Positions 49,138 to 58,316 of a stretch of DNA of 64,000 nucleotides are shown here, one piece after another; the first letter of the stretch is position 1, and each line of letters begins with the position of its first letter. The notes under the pieces were generated by a model that worked only from the letters and a program-made list of their open reading frames with translations, was not told where the DNA came from and ran no database searches. Made by a program: the position numbers and the translations under genes. The stretch covers positions 1 through 64,000 of the forward strand of contig CALNHX010007632.1 of the NCBI GenBank assembly GCA_940337035.1, written 5' to 3'. This stretch comes from Agriotes lineatus (taxonomy: Eukaryota; Arthropoda; Insecta; Coleoptera; Elateridae).

Positions 49138-49949
49138 TATATAACAGCAATGAGATAACATGAATAAGAAGATAACACATATTGCTTGAGTAAAAAAGAG
49201 ATAAACATAGTAGCAAATATACGAGTAGGCTTGAAGCTTACTTTAATTATAACATATGTCAACTAATTGTGCCTACCTTAGAACAGAAAATAGACAGGAA
49301 GCCGCATTTGTAAGAAATCCGTGCGACCGCGATGGGTTTTTAAAATGGCGGATGGTTGTTTCCTTTTGGCAGTGGCGTATCATATCGAGAGGGTGCATGT
49401 GCAGCAAACAATTTTAACAGTTTTATTAAGTGCACTTTACACTATGTGATTTATGACTACATGTGAGTTTGTGTGACTTCAGTCACTGTCTGTAATTTAA
49501 ATTGCCTCCTCAGGTTGTGTAATTACAAATAAAGACCCCATTATACGTTCCCTTCTATGCCCATGACTATTGTTGTGTACAAGTACGTATGACAAGTGAC
49601 ATGTTCAGAGAAATTATCTCTCTATTTGAAGTGAAAAGTAATATTAATACTTACTGATGGTATGTAATGCCCAAAGTGCTGGTATTTGGGGTCTGAGAAC
49701 AGCCAAAATTAGTCTCAAACTAACTAAAACCCACAACTGTCAAACCGGTATCACACCTCATTAGTCATACATGGGTTTTAGAAATGGCCGTTTCCGTCGC
49801 CTAGATATTACAGCCAAGTTAAATGAAATGCGCCTTCCTGTCTATTTTCTGTTCTAAGGTGCCTACTAAAATAATTTTGTTGTATGGTCATCTCTTTCTT
49901 ACTCAAGCATTTTATTTTGTTGTTCATGTTATCTCATTGCTGTTATATA
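49138..49949. mobile_element. Foldback element nested in the mariner-like transposon
   Basis: Ends TATATAACAGCAATGAGATA (left) and the inverse TATCTCATTGCTGTTATATA (right). Further inside, CCTTAGAACAGAAAATAGAC on the left pairs with GTCTATTTTCTGTTCTAAGG on the right. The arms are about 190 and 150 bp, with a non-coding centre. Removal would leave the host TIR sequence continuous at a TA. Confidence 0.8.
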
Positions 49950-50185
49950 CCGTGTGTCCACAGGAATACGCACCATAGGGATAACCAAATAGAGTAGAAA
50001 GATCGGCTAACGCTAGAATCGCCGGCACGCTAAAACGTTGTTTTCTGGCTTCTGACTCGCCACTGTATGAAACAATATTGTTATAAATGGTACAAGAAAA
50101 GGTACGGTGGTCATAGCACTGGTTGATATTTATATTCTATTAGCATTATCTTATCTCTATGGTGCGTACTCCTGTGGACACCCGG
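49950..50185. mobile_element. 236-bp MITE (TA-flanked)
   Basis: Inverted ends CCGTGTGTCCACAGGAATAC / CCGGGTGTCCACAGGAGTAC continue through GCACCATAG. TA flanks are at 49948-49949 and 50186-50187. It inserted exactly at the boundary between the foldback element and the outer transposon's right TIR. Confidence 0.85.
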
Positions 50186-51671
50186 TATAATTGTGGCCCC
50201 ATCGGTATACAACACCTGACAGTGATAAAAATTTATTTCTGGAAAAGCTGTTCGATTTATTTTTTGAGACCAAGAATTATCGCAATATTGTAGTGTGTGG
50301 CGACTTTAACCTTGATTTGCTTACAAACTCTGCCTATAAAACCGAATTTTTATCAATACTAAATAGCTTCAATATAAAATAAACAATAGATACTCCCACT
50401 AGAGTTACTAATAGAAGTGATACTTTAGTTGATAATATCCTTACAAATATAGACACCACTTGCATAAATGTCCAAAAATCTAGATTATAATTTATCAGAC
50501 CATAAAACTCAACTTCTACTTATTAATACAACTGCGCATTGTGAAATTACTAAAAAATATCGAAGATTTTTTACCTCTAAGGCTAATAACAAATTTCGTC
50601 AATTAATAGAGGCAATAGATTGGCATGAGTGGTCACTTACTCGTGATGTAAATACAAAAATAGAAATATTTTATTGTAAATTTAAGAGTTGCTTTGATGA
50701 TGCGTTTCCTCTTAAACGTATTAACAAAGTGAATAGTATTAAAACAATAGCCTGGATCACTAAGGGTATTCGCAAGCCGTGTAAAACCAAGCGTGAACTA
50801 CTCCGGTTAACAAGATTTAGTAGCGATAACAACTTTATTAATTACGTTAGAAACTACGTAACAATTTAAAAAAAAGTTATTCGTAAAGCTAAGAAATTGT
50901 ATATTAATCAACTATTAACTTCCTCAAACAACTTGGAATATAATTAAAACTGAAACGGGAAAGTCATCGACAGCTCCACAAGAGAATATAAAAATTCAAG
51001 TTGAGAACAATATAATAACTGATCCTTCAGATGTAGCCAATCAATTCAACGATTACTTTATTAATGCTGCTGCTAGTCTAAGCTCTAATGTGAAACCACT
51101 TCTAAATCACTTAGATTACTTGCATAATACGAAATTTAATAAAAATGCATCATATTTTTATGTAAATCCAACTACTAACTAGGAAGTAATTAAAATAGTA
51201 CAAGAATTAGAAAATAAAAAGTCCTTTGGATGGAAAGAGATACCAGTATCAGTTATAAAGGCAAATATTGACATATTAGCTACCCTACTTACTGATATAC
51301 ACAATTGTTCCTTTACCTCAGGAGTATTTCCTGATAAATTTAAAATAGCAGTTATCAAACCTCTGTTTAAAAAAGGTGAAAAACAATTCATAAAAAACTA
51401 CAGACCCATTTCATTATTGACAGTGCTTTAAAAAAATTTCGAAAAATTAATGAAAAAAAGATTAAATAATGACTTAAATAATAAGGATATCTTAAATAAT
51501 AATCAATTCGGTTTTAGGGAAAACAGAAGCACTACATATGCAATTTATAATTTCATTGACCATGTGATAGACACGCTGGAAAACAATGACAAGGTCTTGA
51601 GAATATTCTGCGATCTTTCAAAGGCTTTTGACTGTGTCGACTTTGAAATTATTTTAAATAAATTATATTTT

Positions 51672-52440
51672 TTTCTACAGCCGTCAAAACAACGTGACAT
51701 TTATGCATCGCTATAGATACGCGAAGTTTAACTTTTTTAACACTTGAAAATAGTAATTTTTGTATTAAGTGTGGGAAATGAGTGTTTTTTTATGGCGCGT
51801 GAGAATGTCAATTTTCGCCGAGACCGTTCGGTCGAGGCAGAAAAGTCATTCAAACGCGCCATAAAAACACGAATTTTGCCACGAAATACAAACAACGTTT
51901 TTTCTACAGCCATCAAAAAAAGAATAAAAGATTCTCTGCAACAAAATCATACGTATCTATATAGCAAATAAGTAGAGTAATATTATTATGTACGTAACGT
52001 TTTATATGTGTTGTAACTCAGGAAATGGTGTTCCAAAACCGTTTTTTCACTGCTAGCCGTGAAGAAATATTATTTTTTCACGTGTTAAAAAAAGTTAAAT
52101 TTCGCGTATCTATAGCGATGCATAAATGTCACGTTTTTTTGACGGCTGTAGAAAAATAAATTTCTTTACGGCTAGCAGTGAAAAAACGGTTTTGGAACAC
52201 CATTTCCTTAGTTACAACACATATATGCTATATACGTATGATTTTGTTAAAGAGAATCTTTTATTCTTTTTTTGACGGCTGTAGGAAAAACGTGTTTGTA
52301 TTTCGTGGCAAAATTCGTGTTTTTATGGCGCGTTTGAATGACTTTTCTGCCTCGACCTGACGGTCTCGGGGAAAATTGATATTCTCACGCGCCATAAAAA
52401 AAAACACTCATTTCGCGCACTTAATACAAAAATTACTATT
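51672..52440. mobile_element. Rearranged foldback element inside LINE RT
   Basis: It interrupts the RT between 'FEIILNKLY' and 'GIRGIAHDWFN'. Inverted segment pairs are A 51672-51746 with A' about 52074-52156 (both contain TCGCTATAGATACGCG / CGCGTATCTATAGCGA), B about 51747-51965 with B' about 52226-52440 (ATGGCGCGTGAGAATGTCAA against its inverse), and C about 52009-52066 with C' 52164-52222 (GGTGTTCCAAAACCG against its inverse). The order is A-B-C-A'-C'-B', not the simple mirror order. No protein. Confidence 0.75.
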
Positions 52441-53223
52441 ATGGCATTAGAGGTATTGCCCATGATTGGTTTAATTCTTACCTTCGGGGTCGATTGCAAC
52501 TAGTAGAGTTATCTCATCAAAACAACTCTAATTGTATTAAACGCTATAGGTCCAACTTGCAAACCTCTAAATGTGGAGTTCCGCAAGGAAGCATATTGGG
52601 ACCGTTACTATTCATTATAGATTTAAATGATTTACCGCACAATATAGACAGTTATTCATTTACACTCTTTGCTGATGATACCAGTTTAATTATAAATGAT
52701 AAAGATGTAGAAAATTTAAAAGCTACTGCATTAGAAGGTATAGATAAACTTCAACAATGGTTTGCAAGTAATAAATTGCTTCTAAATAGTACAAAATCTT
52801 ACGCAATAACATTCGGATATCTGGGTAAAAATAATGATAACATCAATTTACTTACAAGCTCAGGAATAATTGAATCAGTTGATAATACACATTTTTTGAG
52901 AATTATTGTTGATAAAGAAGGCAGTTGGTCGCCACACATTACGCACTTAAATGGAAGGCTCAGTTCAGCTGTGTATGCGCTAACAGTCATAATCGGGATA
53001 TCGCAAAAACGGTGTACTTTACTTACCTTCAGAATCTGATGCAATATGGCATAGAATTTTGGGGTAATAGCAAAGACGCGAATACTATATTCAAAATTCA
53101 AAAAAGTGCTGTACGAACGATGATCGGATTAAAACCTAGAGACTCATGTAGAACTTATTTTAAGAAGTTACTAGTATTAACACTCACTAGTTTATATATT
53201 TATTGTTTATTGAAATGTTAAAC

Positions 53224-53600
53224 AGTGTTTAAAATGATCGCGTCCTCGAATGTTAAGATACATTTAACATGCATCCACATATGCATCCACTCGCGTCCTC
53301 GAAAGTTAAGATACATTTAACATGCATCCACTCATTTAACATGCATCCACTCATTTAACATGCATTCACTATAGCAACATCACACATATTCATGGTAGTC
53401 CGATTTCGATTTAACAGTTTTTAGTAATTATTATTGATTCAAAATTATTGCCTCACTAAACAATAAACTAATGAACGCATTTCGAGGGGAAACCGTCTTA
53501 ACATTTCTCACATAAATTACCACTCTTGCTTCGCTGCGCTCGCTCGAGTGGTAAAAATATGCTCGAATGTTAAGACTGGGTTATCCCTCTTAATACTTTA
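53224..53600. repeat. Short tandem repeats at possible Polinton end
   Basis: Repeated ATTTAACATGCATCCACTC (four or more partial copies) and CGCGTCCTCGAAAGTTAAG / CGCGTCCTCGAATGTTAAG are present. They begin where LINE coding similarity stops and the sequence reads AGTGTTTAAAATGATCGCG. Polinton termini begin AG and can be repeat-rich, so this may be the left terminus, but the matching right terminus is outside the window. Confidence 0.4.
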
Positions 53601-53659
53601 TAGATATTAACGATACAAGTTTGATTATGAGTAGAGTACCTAGAGGGATTCTGGCTCAC

Positions 53660-53845
53660 ATTTGACCTTGAACTTTTTTCAAGGTCACGGGCCTAGCCGA
53701 GGTCAAGGTCACAGGCCTAGTCGGGGTCATTGACCTCGGCCGCTTCCGAGAATTTTTTCTAGGTCACGGATCTAGCCTAGGTCAAGGTCGGAGTCATTGG
53801 CCTAGTCGGGGTCATTGACCTCGGCCACTTCCGGGAATTTTTTGG
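53660..53845. promoter_or_regulatory. Cluster of AGGTCA / TCAAGGTCA half-sites in an ~80-bp tandem repeat
   Basis: Two tandem units of about 80-90 bp (53680-53759, 53760-53843) carry TCAAGGTCA at 53679-53687 and 53703-53711, TCAAGGTCG at 53782-53790 and the inverse TTGACCTTGA at 53662-53671. Further AGGTCA and TGACCT sixmers occur. YCAAGGYCR is the known recognition sequence of FTZ-F1/ERR-type nuclear receptors. Binding is inferred. It may simply be a repeat that happens to contain the word. Confidence 0.45.
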
Positions 53846-53974
53846 GTTAAAAGTGTAGTTTTTGAAATTTTCCCACGCTCGAGCGTCTGGGATGCAGACA
53901 TGTTCATTCTTGCAGGATGTTGTAGAACAATGGCATCCATTGTTTTAAAATCAGCACGAAATTCGAGAACAATG

Positions 53975-54130
53975 AAGCTATTGTTGTCTGGAGATTAAAA
54001 ATGTGTTGATCTGCAAAAAATTCAAACAAAGAAACCCATTGTTTTAGAAAAATCAACACAGTTGGAAGTTTTTGCTAATACAGTTGATGAGTCTAGAGAT
54101 TAAAATGTGCTGATCTGCAAAAATGATCTT
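53975..54130 (+). repeat. Imperfect ~113-bp tandem duplication
   Basis: GTCTGGAGATTAAAAATGTG followed by TTGATCTGCAAAAA (53978) recurs as GTCTAGAGATTAAAATGTGC followed by TGATCTGCAAAAA (54091). Intervening sequence shares AGAACAATG/CCATTGTTTTA words. No open frame. Confidence 0.55.
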
Positions 54131-54180
54131 GAAATAAATTTGTCAAGTACTGATGTTTGTTAGACAAACAAAAAAAGAAT

Positions 54181-54264
54181 TACCAGGTGTGGGGTTCGAA
54201 CCCACGCTTCCCTTAGGGAACCAGAGCTTAAATCTGGCGCCTTAGACCACTCGGCCAACCTGGC
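54181..54264 (-). tRNA. tRNA-Leu (anticodon TAA)
   Basis: On the minus strand it folds as a complete class II tRNA. The acceptor stem GCCAGGT pairs with ACCTGGT and the D arm is GCCGAGTGGTCTAAGGC. The anticodon stem CCAGA/TCTGG has loop TTTAAGC (anticodon TAA). The long variable arm TTCCC-TAA-GGGAA and the T arm GTGGG-TTCGAAC-CCCAC are present, and the discriminator is A. The B box GGTTCGAACCC is canonical, and a run of seven Ts just downstream on that strand is a Pol III terminator. No intron. It lies between the decayed LINE and the Polinton integrase gene. Confidence 0.95.
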
Positions 54265-54376
54265 ATGTTCCTGTAATCGGGCACAATGGTGTAATAAAAC
54301 AACAATGTAAATATATTTGTATTTATTTACCTAAAACATACATGTATAAAAATTATTATAAATACATATCAGCTAA

Positions 54377-54693
54377 TTATTGTGCTACGGATGTCATCTC
54401 TGTCTGAACGATTTCCTCGAAGACAAGTTTCGTGCTGCTCCCACACTTGCCACCCGAGATGATATTGTAGCGACGTTTTCCTAATTGTTGCAAGTCAGCA
54501 TCTGTTAGGCAATCGTAACGTGCTGGTAGAATGAATCTGAAGTTGTCCAATTCCACCGCCACTTTATTGCCGTATTTAGTCGGACATCGATACACATTTA
54601 TTATTAGATATTTTCGTCAATCTTCAAATCTCGTACATTTCCCCACTCTTTAACCTCATTTAAGTTGCAAAGTTTCTGGTTGAAATCTGCCAT
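54377..54693 (-). pseudogene. Small conserved Polinton-associated ORF, frameshifted
   Basis: It starts MADFNQKLCNLNEVKEWGNV (ATG 54691-54693), runs into consecutive stops near 54600, and resumes in another frame as TKYGNKVAVELDNFRFILPA, ending at 54377. The second part resembles a short protein often found next to Polinton-type genes in insects, known to me only from memory. Function unknown. A TATA-like box lies about 55 bp upstream. It would be about 100 codons if uninterrupted. Confidence 0.55.
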
Positions 54694-54747
54694 GTTTTTG
54701 GAAGGAACGTGTGCAGGAGAATGATAAAAATACTACAGCACATCAGG

Positions 54748-54755
54748 TTTATATA
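54748..54755 (-). promoter_or_regulatory. TATA box for the small ORF
   Basis: TATATAAA on the minus strand, about 55-60 bp before the ATG at 54693, is suitable for a core promoter. Confidence 0.5.
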
Positions 54756-54798
54756 GCACCGATGAAAATTAAGTGATGAGTCATCACAACGTGGTAAT

Positions 54799-55779
54799 TT
54801 AGACAATATTTTTAGCATCAATCCAGCTATTGTGCTGATTTGAAAATCCAAGCCATTTTACAAATACTTTGTTACGTTTTCGTTTTATTACACGTTCAAC
54901 GAGATGTATGTCTGGATATTTTACTTTTTGAAGCTCAAGATCGTAGAAACATCCTTGAATAGACCGATGGGAAGCATCTTTTAGTAGATAGGTAATAGGA
55001 TTAGTTAATTTAACTTGATCGATTGTGAATATTTCATTAGTCCAGTTGGGCGTATATCCTTTATCGAATATTGTTCGATATTTGCTAATTTGCACAGGAT
55101 CACCAACCTTAAATTTTACATTACTTAAATCTGTCATTTTTATATGATTATAGGCTTGATTGAGAATTTCCTTCTCATTACTCTTATTCACATCAACTGG
55201 TCTTTTACCAATTGTACTATGTTTTTTGTGATTGTAGATGTGACTGACTTGAGATAATAGAGAAAGCCATTTGTATGAACCTTGCAAACTAAACATCTTC
55301 CACATAATAGATTTAAGTGTACGATTTACTCTTTCAACGACACACGCTTTTTTTGAGCTAAATGTTGAGAAATGATTAATTTTATATTTATTCATTAGTG
55401 TTTGAAAATCTTTATTGAAAAACTCTTTACCCTGATCTGTCTGCAAGTTCTTCGGAATTCTACCGCTTTCAGATAGTATTTTTTCAGTTGCACTAGTAAC
55501 TTCCTTAGAGGTTTTGGTTTTTATAGGCTCTAACCAAACATATTTTGAAAATACATCTATAATTACTAAAATATATCGATAACCTTTATTTACTTTAGAG
55601 TATGGTATCATTTCTACTAAATCGGCCTGATGAAGATCATCCAATCCTTTTACTATTACACGACGCCTTCGAAAATTTATTCGTGCAGGCTTATGCAACT
55701 CATCTACTATTTGAGCCTTAATCGAACTGTTTATTTTCTTCCGGGTCATTTTGAACCTCTCTAAATGAGACAGTTTCAC
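54799..55779 (-). CDS. Polinton integrase (rve) with chromodomain
   Basis: This is a 326-residue retroviral-type integrase that inserts the element's DNA. The core starts about residue 45: LDDLHQADLVEM (first catalytic Asp), RYILVIIDVFSKYVW, then LQTDQGKEFFN (second Asp), and KACVVERVNRTLK (catalytic Glu). The residues around FKVGDPVQISKYR fit the SH3-like segment. The last about 45 residues (HLVERVIKRKRNKVFVKWLG, then HNSWID) are a chromodomain, used by many eukaryotic integrases to read histone marks. The frame is uninterrupted. The N-terminus is short, and its first codons overlap the end of the preceding gene in another frame. Confidence 0.92.
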   Translation of the reverse strand: MKLSHLERFKMTRKKINSSIKAQIVDELHKPARINFRRRRVIVKGLDDLHQADLVEMIPYSKVNKGYRYILVIIDVFSKYVWLEPIKTKTSKEVTSATEKILSESGRIPKNLQTDQGKEFFNKDFQTLMNKYKINHFSTFSSKKACVVERVNRTLKSIMWKMFSLQGSYKWLSLLSQVSHIYNHKKHSTIGKRPVDVNKSNEKEILNQAYNHIKMTDLSNVKFKVGDPVQISKYRTIFDKGYTPNWTNEIFTIDQVKLTNPITYLLKDASHRSIQGCFYDLELQKVKYPDIHLVERVIKRKRNKVFVKWLGFSNQHNSWIDAKNIV

Positions 55780-56109
55780 TAACTGAAGGTTTAGGCTGAG
55801 GTTTAGTTAGTTTTAGAGAAAAGTAGAGTTGATCAATTTCAGCTTGAATGTCTGCAATAATTTCATTTGCTATTTCTATATTTGTACTAGCAGAGTTTTC
55901 GTGTTTGAAAGTCGATAAATAATCTTATTAAGTTCTTTGTTAAGGAGGGTCTTGTTGACAGAATCCTCTTCCAATAGAGATTGCGCAAGATTGACTAATC
56001 GTTTATGCTGAAGATTAAAATATTCACAGTCATCGTAAAAGTATAGATTTTTGTGCTGAATGTGACGACCGAACTTATCTCTCGACATTGTCGAACTGAC
56101 TTTATTCAA
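55722..56109 (-). pseudogene. Unknown Polinton protein, one frameshift
   Basis: Starts MNKVSSTMSRDKFGRHIQHK at 56109 and is open to 55876 (77 codons). The neighbouring frame then continues as an acidic segment (ENSASTNIEIANEIIADIQA ...) to a stop near 55722, overlapping the integrase start. A single frameshift near 55905 is the simplest explanation. It overlaps the stop of the DUF8207-like gene by 8 bp, a compact viral-type arrangement. No function recognised; helical and charged. Confidence 0.5.
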
Positions 56110-57018
56110 TGATTCCCGCCTCTTTTAACTCTTCTATTATACTAACAATTTCATTTCTATGATTTGTGTGACCGGATGCTTGAGAGGCATACAGTAACTT
56201 TAATCGATTGACTAACTCGTTCGGATCATCCCAGTAAACATAATCCATAGGTTTATTGCTAACTTGTTTATACATTTGCTGCATACCTTTACCAGAACGC
56301 TTTTTAGCTCTTAATGGCACTGATGAAGACGAGGGTGATGATGACAGGTTAGATTTTATAAATTTCTTGTATTTCGTTTGGTTGAAACCTACCTTCTGCA
56401 CATTTTTATCAAAATTTCTATGCGCTGCACCTGTTCTGTTTATGATATCATTATAATTTGCTCTATCTGTCGACGTTGGAGTTATTTGAGGATCGTTTTT
56501 AAATAGTAATTCGTACAAACCAGGCGTACCTTCATAGCGAACATTTTTTACAATTATATCAGAACCCTTTATATCTAGCTCATCTCCACCAAAATAAAAT
56601 TGGTTTTTGTCAAAATCATATCTAATTCCATACCTCCCTAGATTTGGTCTTTCTATAAGATAATTGCTTACATATTTCCTAGGAAGTTTATCATACTGTT
56701 CTAAGAAAGAACTTATAGCTTGCGGTTCTATGTTGGTAGACGGTTGAAATTTGTTTGCTATAGTCGTATTAGAATCATCTTCGGTGGTTTCGCACAATAC
56801 TTCATCAACCGGTTTTGGTGTAAATAATTCTAGTTTTGAAGATGGGAGATTCTCTTTTTTATTTATCATTTTGCAACACTTTGCATTTGTTCGGTAACAG
56901 GTTTAAAAAATTTACCGAGGAGCTGTTGTTCCACCAACTTACCCTCCTTAAGAGCTCGAACTTTCTGTCTTATAATATTTTTAGTTTTAATAAGTTCTGT
57001 CGCTACATTCGATTTCAT
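56102..57018 (-). pseudogene. DUF8207-like Polinton protein (left-arm copy, frameshifted)
   Basis: The open part (56869-56102, 255 codons) contains RPNLGRYGIRYDFDKNQFYF and YEGTPGLYELLFKNDP, which I recall as the hallmark of DUF8207 proteins in insect Polinton-type elements. A Lys/Ser-rich linker follows, then a C-terminal DPNELVNRLKLLYASQASGH segment. Function unknown, probably structural. The matching copy in the right arm shows the gene really begins 51 codons earlier (ATG at 57016-57018). Here one base is missing near 56868, which puts a TGA in frame. Confidence 0.75.
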
Positions 57019-57373
57019 TATCGGTGCAAGTATGTAAGCGGTAGACGGGTAGACAGCTAGACAGCTAGACAGGTAGACAGCTAGACAGGTAGACAGCTAG
57101 ACAGGTAGACAGGTAGACAGCTAGACAGGTAGACAGCTAGACAGGTAGACAGCTAGACAGCTAGACAGGTAGACAGCTAGACAGCTAGACAGCTAGACAG
57201 GTAGACAGCTAGACAGGTAGACAGCTAGACAGGTAGACAGCTAGACAGCTAGACAGCTAGACAGCTACACAGCTAGACAGGTAGACATATAGACAGGTAA
57301 ACAGGTAGACAGTCAGCTAGACAGTTAGACAGACTGACAGATTCAAACTAGTTCACACGTCAACAGCTTTCTA
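56591..57373 (-). repeat. Left arm of the large inverted duplication (at least this long)
   Basis: Reverse complement of 63069-64000. The inner boundary is exact: CAACAGCTTTCTA ends at 57373. The copies differ by rare substitutions and in minisatellite length. The arm probably extends further left, but its partner lies beyond the window edge. Confidence 0.92.
57041..57340. repeat. Minisatellite, 8-bp unit (C/G)TAGACAG, left copy
   Basis: About 37 units of GTAGACAG or CTAGACAG, mostly alternating as a 16-bp pair, with a few variants. It lies just upstream of the DUF8207-like gene start (57018) and downstream of the ATPase gene end. Confidence 0.95.
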
Positions 57374-57407
57374 TCAAATAATAGACATCAGAATTGTTAA
57401 ATGTATA

Positions 57408-58316
57408 CAGTGTGGTCCATTAAGTGTGCAACAAATGGGACATTTTTTTTATTAGTTGTACAATCGAAATTTAAATATTTCCAAAAGTTAGTGCATGTTC
57501 GACAACCATATCAGATGCCCTTAGAATGGCTTCAAGTCAAACAATATACAGGGCAGGACAAAAAATATGAAAATCGTTCAAGAACAAAGTTACCTTATTT
57601 CAAAAAATATAGCAAAATTTTATTGAAGAAAGTTGTTTAGAATCAAAAGTTATGCTCAAATACAAAGTCACGGCCTCCTATTCGAATTTTGATTCTTTTT
57701 TTGTAAAATTTTGTATTATCCCCGTATGATACATATTTTTATTATTCTGATTTTATTAAGAGTTTTTCATATGTAAATTATTATTAGTAAAGCATTTGCC
57801 TTGTTAAGAAGAATATTTGCGAAATTCTAAAGTTCTGTTAAATATCGTTGCAACAAACATGAAGTGGACGCTTACCGAAAAAAATATAAATCCAAGTAAA
57901 TTTTACAAATACGCTTCAAGTTGCTAAAAGTTATTTAAAAGGGATGTGGTTGTGGCTACTTTAAATACATATAAAATCAAAATAATAAAAATATGTATCA
58001 TACGGGGGTAATACAAAATTTTTCAAAAAGAATCAAAATTCGAATAGGAGGCCGTGACTTTGTATTTGAGCATAACTTTTAATTATAAACAACTTTTCTC
58101 AATAAAATTTTGCTGTATTTTTTGAAATAAGGTAACTTTGTTCTTGAACGAATTTCATATTTTTTGTCCTGCCCTGTATATTGTTTGACTTGAAGCCATT
58201 CTAAGGGCATCTGATATGGTTGTCGAACATGCACTAACTTTTGGCAATATTTAAATTTCGATTGTACAACTAATAAAAAAATTTCCCATTTGTTGCACAC
58301 TTAATGGACCACACTG
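57408..58316. mobile_element. 909-bp long-TIR MITE inserted in the ATPase gene
   Basis: Perfect-looking ends CAGTGTGGTCCATTAAGTGT on both strands are flanked by TA (57406-57407, 58317-58318). Arms of about 350 bp (57408-57755, 57970-58316) are near-identical inverse copies around a centre of about 215 bp. Open frames of about 75 codons in each arm are mirror copies with no family resemblance. High arm identity suggests a recent insertion. TA target and CAGTG ends fit Tc1/mariner. Confidence 0.9.

Larger units (their letters stand above)
47970..50207. mobile_element. Mariner-like DNA transposon with perfect 22-bp TIRs
   Basis: The left end (47970-47991, beginning TACCGATGGGGCCACAATTA) and the right end (50186-50207) are perfect inverse copies and are flanked by TA (47968-47969, 50208-50209). 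It contains a degraded transposase (48143-48640). It was inserted into the endonuclease part of the host LINE and was itself hit near its right end by a foldback element and then by a MITE. Confidence 0.85.
44139..53221 (+). pseudogene. Host LINE split by three later insertions
   Basis: One non-LTR element is laid out in order on the + strand. ORF1 coiled-coil is at 44139-44404, ORF1 RRM-like part at 47094-47600 (LNQLEQYGRNKNIEIRG), and endonuclease at 47613-47969 (VDVICLSETWL) resuming at 50210 (NIVVCGDFNLDLL). The RT starts at about 51200-51666 (NYRPISLLTVL, FGFRENRSTTYAIYNFI) and resumes at 52444-53221 (CGVPQGSILGPLLFII, LFADDTSLII with an intact catalytic ADD). The coding parts are interrupted by a reversed LINE (44405-47093), a DNA transposon (47970-50207) and a foldback element (51672-52440), plus frameshifts near 50870 and stops. 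The 3' end is abrupt at about 53221. CR1/Jockey group; exact clade uncertain. Confidence 0.8.

Noticed and set aside
38651..53220. Wnt6/Wnt10 neighbours of wg
   Set aside because: These often follow wg in insects, but no Wnt motifs were seen on either strand here.
54660..54851. 63-codon minus-strand frame between the small ORF and integrase
   Set aside because: It overlaps the integrase chromodomain end and the small ORF start in other frames and has no recognisable content.
57041..57340. Telomere- or CRISPR-like repeat
   Set aside because: The unit (C/G)TAGACAG is not an insect telomere repeat (TTAGG) and there are no spacers; it is a minisatellite.
57401..58300. Two similar ~75-codon open frames on opposite strands
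   Set aside because: They are the two mirror arms of the MITE, not protein genes.
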